NCBI GenBank assembly: GCA_002413095.1
Contig: DHWI01000088.1
Span: 1-5,771, forward strand
Length of the DNA: 5,771 bases
Direction of reading: 5' to 3'
Source: Thermoleophilia bacterium UBA5186
GTDB lineage: Bacteria > Actinomycetota > Thermoleophilia > Gaiellales > Gaiellaceae
Shown: positions 1-4,017 of the stretch, in pieces
Layout of the letters: each line of letters opens with the position of its first letter
How positions within the stretch are numbered: the first letter of the stretch is position 1
Position numbers and translations under genes: made by a program
The notes under the pieces: generated by a model
Told to the model about the DNA's origin: nothing
Database searches by the model: none
Seen by the model: the letters and a program-made list of their open reading frames with translations, nothing else

Positions 1-224
1 GCGGCCGCGAGGACAGCGAGCGCACCGCCCATCGAATGCCCGGCAACCGACACAAGCGTCCGGCGGCGCGCGATCTCCGCTTCGAGCCAGCGGCGGTAGG
101 CGCAAAGCTCCCCACGAGTTGCCCTGAACGTCGGCGGGTCGAGCGGTTCCCAGTCCGCCGGCAACCCCCGCGCATAGAGCGCGGCGGTCGCGCCCCAGCC
201 GGGCACAAAGAGATTCGTCGTCAA
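1..224 (-). CDS. alpha/beta hydrolase, N-terminal part (runs off left edge)
   Basis: Reading the minus strand from a TTG at 224-222 gives 74 residues up to the window edge. Residues 5-11 (LFVPGWG) form the first core strand plus the oxyanion-hole loop typical of alpha/beta hydrolases. Residues 61-67 (AGHSMGG) are the nucleophile elbow, with Ser64 as the expected catalytic serine. The acid and histidine of the triad would lie beyond the edge. Substrate cannot be told; small esterases, lipases and BioH-like carboxylesterases share this layout. The start is the unusual point: TTG directly abuts the 3' end of the upstream tRNA, so no separate leader exists. A GTG at 206-204 is in frame but would delete most of the first strand, so TTG is preferred. 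The gene is probably co-transcribed with the tRNA. The fold is secure; the start is moderately sure. Confidence 0.85.
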   Translation of the reverse strand, partial: MTTNLFVPGWGATAALYARGLPADWEPLDPPTFRATRGELCAYRRWLEAEIARRRTLVSVAGHSMGGALAVLAA

Positions 225-298
225 TGGGCCCGCCTGGATTCGAACCAGGGACCGACGGATTATGAGTCCGGTGCTCTGACCAGCTGAGCTACGGGCCC
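225..298 (-). tRNA. tRNA with anticodon CAT (Ile2 or elongator Met)
   Basis: A complete cloverleaf reads on the minus strand: acceptor GGGCCCG pairing with CGGGCCC, D arm GCTC/GAGC, anticodon loop CTCATAA (anticodon CAT), T arm CCTGG/CCAGG with loop TTCGAAT, and discriminator A. There is no extended variable arm, and the 3' CCA is not encoded, so it must be added by the CCA-adding enzyme. CAT can be elongator Met, or Ile2 whose wobble C is changed to lysidine by TilS. It is not an initiator: the first acceptor pair is a normal G-C. From memory, E. coli TilS favours C4-G69 and C5-G68, both present here, which leans towards Ile2. The first anticodon-stem pair is C27 opposite T43, a mismatch. 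Confidence 0.96.
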
Positions 299-306
299 GC
301 AGCGAG

Positions 307-312
307 AGCCTA
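307..312 (-). promoter_or_regulatory. candidate -10 box for the CAT tRNA
   Basis: The minus strand reads TAGGCT, fitting the actinobacterial TANNNT -10 consensus, and ends 8 nt before the first base of the tRNA. That places the transcription start one or two bases upstream of the mature 5' end, as expected for a single tRNA gene. No good TTGAC-like -35 element is seen 17-18 bp further up, so the call rests on sequence fit and position only. Confidence 0.4.
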
Positions 313-381
313 TCGCCGGCGGAGGCGGGCCTCGACCGCCGCAGCCTCACAAACGCCGTCCGCCAGCCGAAGGAGGGGGCT

Positions 382-407
382 CACGGGGAACCATGGGTTC
401 ACCCGTG
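382..407. repeat. 11-bp inverted repeat (hairpin or operator)
   Basis: The left arm 382-392 (CACGGGGAACC) pairs with 396-407 (GGTTC, a bulged A401, then CCCGTG) around a 3-nt ATG centre. It lies between the divergently transcribed tRNA (ends at 298) and the yjbQ-like gene (starts at 461). No gene reads into it as a natural 3' end, so a classical terminator is unlikely. An operator for a dimeric regulator or a structural element is more plausible. No T tract follows on either strand. Confidence 0.6.
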
Positions 408-448
408 CTCGGTAACGGTTGTTCAGGCCGGATTCAGCGCGCAGTCGG

Positions 449-454
449 CACAAT
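449..454 (+). promoter_or_regulatory. candidate -10 box for leaderless yjbQ-like mRNA
   Basis: CACAAT matches TANNNT except at the first base and is followed by exactly 6 nt and then the GTG start at 461. Transcription would therefore begin at or next to the start codon, giving a leaderless mRNA. This fits the lack of a good Shine-Dalgarno sequence ahead of the GTG. No convincing -35 is visible. The same 6-nt spacing is seen at the HAD gene in this window. Confidence 0.4.
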
Positions 455-460
455 GCCGGG

Positions 461-913
461 GTGAAGGTCTTCCAGCGCGAGCGGACGCTCAGGACGAGCG
501 GAGGGCTCCAGGTTCGCGACATCACGGACGACGTCCAGGAGGCCGTCCGCGAAAGCGGGATCGTCGACGGCATCGCGTGCGTGTATTCGCCCCACACAAC
601 TTGTTGCGTTCGCGTGAACGAGTTCGAGCAGGGCTTCCTCGAGGACTTTGCCGAGCTGCTGAAACGGCTCGTGCCGAGCGAGAGCTACTACGCGCACGAC
701 GACTGGGGGAAGCGCACCGAGAACATCTGCAAGGAGGACATGGAGGCCGGGAACGGCCATTCGCACTGCATGGCGATGCTGCTCGGTACGGCCGGCGAGT
801 CGGTGCCCGTGCGGGATGGGGAGCTGCAGCTCGGGACGTGGCAGCGGGTGCTCTTCCTCGAGCTCGACCGCGAGCGCGATCGCCGCTGGATCGTCCAGGT
901 CGTCGGGACGTAG
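461..913 (+). CDS. yjbQ: YjbQ / UPF0047 family protein
   Basis: A 150-residue cytosolic protein of the UPF0047 (YjbQ, YugU) family, usually 130-150 aa, so it is full length. Signature blocks are all present: SPHTTCCVRVNE at 43-54, His79 in the HDDW segment, then NGHSH at 98-102 and LGTWQ at 124-128. The conserved histidines 45, 79, 100 and 102 sit in a trimeric pocket in known structures and can bind metal. E. coli YjbQ can weakly substitute for thiamin phosphate synthase, but the true cellular role of the family is not settled and I do not assign one. The GTG at 461 was chosen because homologous N-termini begin just before the KVFQ-like strand. A TTG at 419 would add 14 residues of no family resemblance and would sit upstream of the predicted -10. 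No thiamin gene is adjacent. It converges on a small minus-strand gene 9 bp after its stop. Confidence 0.93.
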   Translation: MKVFQRERTLRTSGGLQVRDITDDVQEAVRESGIVDGIACVYSPHTTCCVRVNEFEQGFLEDFAELLKRLVPSESYYAHDDWGKRTENICKEDMEAGNGHSHCMAMLLGTAGESVPVRDGELQLGTWQRVLFLELDRERDRRWIVQVVGT

Positions 914-922
914 TAGGAGGGC

Positions 923-1111
923 TCAGCGCCCGATCGGCCGGCTCGCGCCCGCGTTCGCGGCCATGAACGACACGCCGAGGTGCTTCAGCCGGCTGCGGAG
1001 CGCGCCGCCGAACGGGGAGTCGGCGGGACAGGCATCGACCTTCCGCGCCTGCGCCGCGGCCTGGCGCACGTCACGACGGGTCGATGCCTCTCTCGCCCAC
1101 ATGGTGCTCAT
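923..1111 (-). CDS. small hypothetical protein, 62 aa
   Basis: I do not recognise this protein. Reasons to believe it is coding: about nine in ten codons end in G or C, composition is balanced (single Cys28, one Trp, mixed charges), and it exactly fills the space between two plus-strand genes. The N-terminal third (residues 6-25) is a charged, Ala/Arg-rich probable helix, followed by a Pro/Gly break at 29-36, a basic helix at 37-45, and a tail. There is no signal peptide or membrane helix. The first ATG (1111) is used here; a second ATG at 1102 is an alternative. Ahead of the first, minus-strand TAAGTG lies 5 nt upstream and could serve as a -10 for a leaderless transcript. No Shine-Dalgarno is seen. 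It could still be a chance open frame. Confidence 0.5.
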   Translation of the reverse strand: MSTMWAREASTRRDVRQAAAQARKVDACPADSPFGGALRSRLKHLGVSFMAANAGASRPIGR

Positions 1112-1140
1112 GGGCGCACTTAGCGCCCCGAACGTTCGGG
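1112..1140. promoter_or_regulatory. two adjoining inverted repeats in a divergent promoter region
   Basis: GGGCGC (1112-1117), a 5-nt centre ACTTA, and GCGCCC (1123-1128) form one inverted repeat. It overlaps by two bases a perfect 14-bp palindrome, CCCGAACGTTCGGG (1127-1140). Both lie in the 87 bp between the divergent starts of the 62-aa gene (1111, minus) and the membrane protein gene (1199, plus). They are placed like operators. The palindrome resembles half of the CGAAC-N4-GTTCG LexA box but lacks the 4-nt spacer, so it should not be called a LexA site. Confidence 0.5.
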
Positions 1141-1198
1141 CCGCGCCACGCGGACGTAAGGCGCAGGAAAAATCTCAAGAACTTCGGGGCGTCAGCCG

Positions 1199-1648
1199 AT
1201 GAGACGCGGGATGGCGGCCTACGGCGCGGAGTACGACCCGAGCATCATCGAGCTGTCCGCTGCACGCCTGTATTCCAAGGCGGATGCGGTGGTCATGGGC
1301 TCGATCGCGATCGGAATGGTCATCGGAGCCGCGTTCGGCTCCGTTCCGCTGACCTCCCTTGGCGCAGCGTGGCCGATCCCGTCGATCTTCGGCGTAGCGA
1401 CGCTGATCGTCGGCGCCGTCCTTGGCGGGATCATCGGCTACACGATCGGAGACGCCCGCGCGTTCGGCTACCGGATCCAGGCGCAAAGCGCGCTCTGCCA
1501 GCTCCAGATCGAGCGAAACACCGCAGCCGTGCTCGAGGCGGCCGCGATTCGCCCGGTCCTGGCCGTGCCGCCGCAGCAGGTCGCGGTCGCGCCGCCGTTG
1601 CAGAGCGTCGAGCCCCCGCTCTCGCCGCCGATCAGCGTCTCCGGCTAG
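1199..1648 (+). CDS. small two-helix membrane protein with Pro-rich tail
   Basis: I do not recognise a named family. The 149-residue product has a short polar N-terminus (1-28), two hydrophobic segments (about 29-48 and 61-84), then an amphipathic stretch (about 88-117) and a Pro/Val/Gln-rich tail (119-147). Both membrane segments are glycine rich with repeated G-x3-G spacing (for example GVATLIVGAVLGGIIG), the pattern called a glycine zipper, which favours tight helix packing or oligomers. There is no cleavable signal peptide. ATG 1199 is used, with GGGG at 1186-1189 as a weak ribosome site 9 nt upstream; an in-frame ATG at 1211 is an alternative. The 3' end overlaps the convergent amidotransferase gene by 17 bp. 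It may be an envelope or stress-associated protein, but nothing shows this. Confidence 0.8.
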   Translation: MRRGMAAYGAEYDPSIIELSAARLYSKADAVVMGSIAIGMVIGAAFGSVPLTSLGAAWPIPSIFGVATLIVGAVLGGIIGYTIGDARAFGYRIQAQSALCQLQIERNTAAVLEAAAIRPVLAVPPQQVAVAPPLQSVEPPLSPPISVSG

Positions 1649-2354
1649 TCCTACTGGCTTGGTACTCCCGCGCTTCGGCGACGAGCGCGTCGAAGAGCCC
1701 TGCGTCCTCCCCCGCCTCGGGATGCCAGAGAACGCCGATTGCGAAGCGCCGCTCGGGATCCTCGACGGCCTCGATCGTCCCGTCCTCGGCGCGCGCGACG
1801 ACGCGGAGGCCCTCGCCGAGCTCGCCGTAGCCCTGGTGGTGGTGCGACTTGACGTCGACCGAGGCCCCGACGATTCCACCGAGTCGGCTGTCCGGCTCGA
1901 CCTCCACGCCATGCTCGGAGAACACGCCCGGGGTCTCGCGGTGAGCCTCGTTGCCGAGGGTCTCCGGCAGGTGCTGGACGAGGTTCCCGCCGCGCGCGAC
2001 GTTCAGAACCTGGCTCCCCCGGCACACGGCCAGCACGGGTAGGTCGCGCGCGAGGGCCGCACGGAGCAGCGCCAACTCGGCCCGGTCACGCTCCGGCCGG
2101 ACCTGGCGCGTCTCGGGATGGGCGTCCGCGCCGTAGAGCGATGGATCGAGATCGGAGCCGCCCGAGAGCAGCAGGCCGTCGAGCGCGTCCAGCGTCTCCT
2201 CCACGCCCTCCTCCGTGGGCGGCACGACGAGCGCCCGGCCCCCCGCCCGCTCGACCGCTTGCACGTAGCTCAGCGGGATCAGGGCCGCCGGAACGTCCCA
2301 GGCCCCGAAGCGCGCCTGCTCGACGTAGGACGTGACGCCGACGATCGGCCGCAT
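1632..2354 (-). CDS. class I glutamine amidotransferase, peptidase C26 (PuuD-like gamma-glutamyl-GABA hydrolase)
   Basis: A 240-residue cytosolic enzyme of the peptidase C26 group, close to the roughly 250 aa of PuuD. In the PuuD family it hydrolyses gamma-glutamyl-gamma-aminobutyrate to glutamate and GABA in putrescine breakdown; related members act on other gamma-glutamyl amides. The N-terminus MRPIVGVTSY is typical. Landmarks: LLLSGGSDLDPSLYG at about 61-75 (oxyanion strand), nucleophile Cys111 in LAVCRGSQVLNV, SHHHQ at 170-174, and GVLWHPE with His211 and Glu213 completing the triad. ATG 2354 is preferred over GTG 2366: an AGGA lies just ahead of the ATG, and a -10-like TAGCGT (2370-2365, minus) overlaps the GTG. 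No other putrescine genes are present, so the exact substrate is uncertain. It converges with the membrane protein gene and diverges from the secreted protein gene at 2457. Confidence 0.92.
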   Translation of the reverse strand: MRPIVGVTSYVEQARFGAWDVPAALIPLSYVQAVERAGGRALVVPPTEEGVEETLDALDGLLLSGGSDLDPSLYGADAHPETRQVRPERDRAELALLRAALARDLPVLAVCRGSQVLNVARGGNLVQHLPETLGNEAHRETPGVFSEHGVEVEPDSRLGGIVGASVDVKSHHHQGYGELGEGLRVVARAEDGTIEAVEDPERRFAIGVLWHPEAGEDAGLFDALVAEAREYQASRTSRRR

Positions 2355-2364
2355 CTCGTCCTGC

Positions 2365-2370
2365 ACGCTA
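2365..2370 (-). promoter_or_regulatory. candidate -10 box for the amidotransferase gene
   Basis: The minus strand reads TAGCGT, matching TANNNT, 10 nt before the ATG at 2354. A start of transcription about 7 nt downstream would leave a leader of only a few bases. No clear -35 is seen. Confidence 0.3.
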
Positions 2371-2434
2371 GTCGACGGGCGTAACCGAAGCGGGCGGAAA
2401 GGCGTTTTCTCCCCGTAACGTCGACCGCGCGGTC
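2371..2434. promoter_or_regulatory. divergent promoter region with palindrome and repeated words
   Basis: The 102 bp between the divergent starts at 2354 and 2457 contains a perfect 12-bp palindrome, GACCGCGCGGTC (2423-2434). It also has two copies each of GTCGAC (2371-2376, 2420-2425) and GTAAC (2381-2385, 2415-2419), in opposite order. TAACGT at 2416-2421 fits a plus-strand -10 and lies inside the second repeat pair, so a bound protein there could block the promoter of the secreted protein gene. Function is inferred from position only. Confidence 0.4.
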
Positions 2435-2446
2435 ATCCCCCGCGCC

Positions 2447-2451
2447 GGAGG
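2447..2451 (+). promoter_or_regulatory. strong Shine-Dalgarno for the secreted protein gene
   Basis: GGAGG lies 5 nt before the GTG at 2457 and fixes that codon as the start. It is the clearest ribosome site in the window and contrasts with the leaderless-type starts of the yjbQ-like and HAD genes. Confidence 0.8.
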
Positions 2452-2456
2452 TATCC

Positions 2457-3143
2457 GTGTCCCCACGCTTCGTGGCCGCGCTCGCGGCGGCCGTACTAGT
2501 CTGCACCGCAGTCGCCGCCTGGACGGCCGTCCCGTCGGCAGCGCGGGGCGAGACGTCCTGTGCTGCCCACGGATACACGTACGCGGGGCTGGCGCAGAAC
2601 GACGCGGTGCACGGTGTGAGCGCAACGCTGACAGCCGTCTCCGCCCCGCGCGTGGCCGGAGGGCACGTGGCCGCGTGGGTCGGTGTCGGCGGGCGCGGAG
2701 CGGGGCCCGGCGGGACGAATGCGTGGCTCCAGGCCGGGCTCGCCGCCTATCCCGGAAGCGGGAGCCGGCTCTACTACGAGCTGATGCTCCCGAACGGGCG
2801 GCACTACGTCGAGCTCGCCCGGGGGGTTCGTCCGGGGACGCGCTTTACCGTGTCGGTGCTCGAAGGCGCGCCGGGCACGTGGCACGTCCTGGTGGACGGT
2901 CGGGCCGTAAGCCCCGAGTTCGCCATCCCTGTGAGCTCGTCGGGACTGCCGGCGATCGTGACCGCGGAGAGCTGGGCGACCGCGACACAGGCGTGCAACA
3001 GCTACGCGTTCGGGTTCGCAGGCGCGCAGTTGATTGACTCGGACGGCATGTGGCATGCGTTCTCGCGGCCGCAGATCATCGTGTCGAGCGCAACGCGGAT
3101 CACGCGGCGCTCGACCACCGGCTTCCTGGCCAGCACTTCCTAG
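2457..3143 (+). CDS. secreted eqolisin (peptidase G1/A4)-fold protein, probably inactive
   Basis: A 228-residue exported protein. Residues 1-29 are a Sec signal peptide (short basic start, Ala/Val core, likely cleavage after PSAA). The mature part follows the order of the eqolisin beta-sandwich: AAWVGVGG (72-79), LQAG (91-94), YYE (106-108), a V-R-x-G-T turn and the VSVLE strand (124-136), TAESW (169-173), and AFGFAGAQLID (184-194). Gln92 aligns with the catalytic Gln53 of scytalidoglutamic peptidase, recalled from memory. The catalytic Glu136, fourth after the AE of AEFIIE, aligns with Thr175 here, so the general acid/base appears missing. Cys35 and Cys180 could form a disulfide. It may bind a ligand or be a non-catalytic relative. 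The GTG start is set by GGAGG. Its stop shares CTAG with the convergent acetyltransferase gene. Confidence 0.75.
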   Translation: MSPRFVAALAAAVLVCTAVAAWTAVPSAARGETSCAAHGYTYAGLAQNDAVHGVSATLTAVSAPRVAGGHVAAWVGVGGRGAGPGGTNAWLQAGLAAYPGSGSRLYYELMLPNGRHYVELARGVRPGTRFTVSVLEGAPGTWHVLVDGRAVSPEFAIPVSSSGLPAIVTAESWATATQACNSYAFGFAGAQLIDSDGMWHAFSRPQIIVSSATRITRRSTTGFLASTS

Positions 3144-3892
3144 CGCCAGACAGTCTTCGTGTAGGCGATACGAAGACCCGCGCGCTCGAGGTTGCGCTGG
3201 CTCTGCGATGCCCATGAGGCGCCCGAGCACACGATCTCCGACCCGGCCGCTGCTGCTGCGCTGATCCGCGCCCGGATCAGCGCCGACTGCAGCCCACGCC
3301 CCCTGAACTCCGGCAGCGTCGAGGCGTTCGCGAGGTTCGCGACCTCTCCGAGGACGAGGGCTCCCGCCGCTGCCGGCCGGCCGTCCACCTCGGCGATGTA
3401 CAGCCGCGACGTCTCATTCTCGGCCCAGCGCGCGACGTGGCCGCGCGGCACGTCCTCGGGAACGCCGTGCCCGCGCAAGAGCACGTCGGCGAACACCTCG
3501 GCCTCGGCCCGCCCGATCTCGCGCACGCGTGGGTCCGCGTCGAAATGCTCGGGCTCGCCGTAGAGAACCGTGTGGAACGCGATCGGGCGGGCGCCGGCGG
3601 CGGCGAGAGGGCCGGAAAGCCGCTCGAAGTCGTGCGCCGGCGGCAGCTCGAACCACGGCCGAACTCCCGCCTCCCGGTAAAACGCGAAAATCGCGTCCAG
3701 CTCGCCGGCATCCTCCGGATAGAGGCCGATCAGCCGGTTCTGGAAGTCGAGCTCGGGCTCGTCCGGGTTGACCGGGGCCCAGGCGCCTCCGAAGCGCTCG
3801 ATCCGGACGTCCGGGATCCCCCGGAGCCAATCGAGCATGAAGTCGGCCTCGGCCCGGTCGATCCGCCGGGAAAGGTCGTCGGGCGCGAGCAA
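3140..3892 (-). CDS. GNAT-family N-acetyltransferase
   Basis: A cytosolic protein of about 250 residues. The C-terminal half is a standard GNAT fold: LYIAEVDGRPAAAGALVLG (164-182) supplies strands 2-4, and LPEFRGRGLQSALI (193-206) is motif A with the R-G-x-G acetyl-CoA pyrophosphate loop. NLERAGL (234-240) precedes the last strand. The N-terminal half (1-115) looks like a second, degenerate GNAT-type half, as in other acetyltransferases of 250-270 aa. The acceptor substrate cannot be told. The frame stays open to 4144, but I start at TTG 3892. Upstream of it, third-position GC falls to about 64% and the product is low complexity. The RRIDRAEADF helix, common near the start of such proteins, is kept. 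GTG 3958 is the main alternative; ATG 3838 would cut into that helix. Confidence 0.88.
   Translation of the reverse strand: MLAPDDLSRRIDRAEADFMLDWLRGIPDVRIERFGGAWAPVNPDEPELDFQNRLIGLYPEDAGELDAIFAFYREAGVRPWFELPPAHDFERLSGPLAAAGARPIAFHTVLYGEPEHFDADPRVREIGRAEAEVFADVLLRGHGVPEDVPRGHVARWAENETSRLYIAEVDGRPAAAGALVLGEVANLANASTLPEFRGRGLQSALIRARISAAAAAGSEIVCSGASWASQSQRNLERAGLRIAYTKTVWR
3153..3177 (+). terminator. hairpin after the eqolisin-like gene, inside the GNAT coding end
   Basis: GTCTTCGTGT (3153-3162) and ATACGAAGAC (3168-3177) form a 10-bp stem with one G-T pair and a 5-nt AGGCG loop. It begins 9 nt after the plus-strand stop at 3143, the right place for a factor-independent terminator, though no T run follows. 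On the minus strand it encodes the end of the acetyltransferase (GLRIAYTKT). Hairpin terminators without a U tract are reported in actinomycetes. Confidence 0.5.
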
Positions 3893-3923
3893 AGCCGGTC
3901 GATCTTCGCAGAAGGCCGCGAAT

Positions 3924-3937
3924 CCCTCACACGAGGG
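3924..3937. repeat. short inverted repeat between divergent genes
   Basis: CCCTC, a 4-nt ACAC centre, then GAGGG lies 32 bp upstream of the GNAT start and 81 bp upstream of the start at 4018. Its size and place suit a small operator, but a 5-bp arm can occur by chance. The remaining 125 bp between these divergent genes hold no clear promoter that I can identify. Confidence 0.3.
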
Positions 3938-4017
3938 TCGGAAGGAGCCGCGTGGCACACGATGGAAGGGCGTAAGGGCAAGCGGCGCGGCCACGCTCAA
4001 CAGCCCGAGAGCTCTAA

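Noticed and set aside
225..298. tRNA as an attachment site for an integrated element
   Set aside because: No second copy of the tRNA 3' end occurs in the window and no integrase is nearby; the flanking gene is an ordinary hydrolase.
1127..1140. Palindrome as a LexA (SOS) box
   Set aside because: The Gram-positive LexA site needs four bases between CGAAC and GTTCG; here the halves abut, so the spacing is wrong.
1669..1689. CGCGCT / AGCGCG pair with a 9-nt loop, as a terminator for the membrane protein gene
   Set aside because: The 6-bp GC-only stem with a long loop and no T run is expected by chance at this GC content.
1175..1912. Minus-strand open frame (245 aa) across the membrane protein and amidotransferase genes
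   Set aside because: The product is an Arg/Ser/Asp-rich low-complexity string, and it overlaps the catalytic His region of the amidotransferase in a different frame.
2396..2422. GGAAA with CGTC 18 nt further on, as an ECF sigma promoter for the eqolisin-like gene
   Set aside because: The -35 lacks the usual GGAAC/T ending and the spacing is longer than typical, so the match is too weak to call.
2496..3230. Minus-strand open frame (244 aa) opposite the eqolisin-like gene
   Set aside because: It is a shadow of a gene with signal peptide, Shine-Dalgarno and fold motifs; its own product is Arg/Pro-rich without a pattern.
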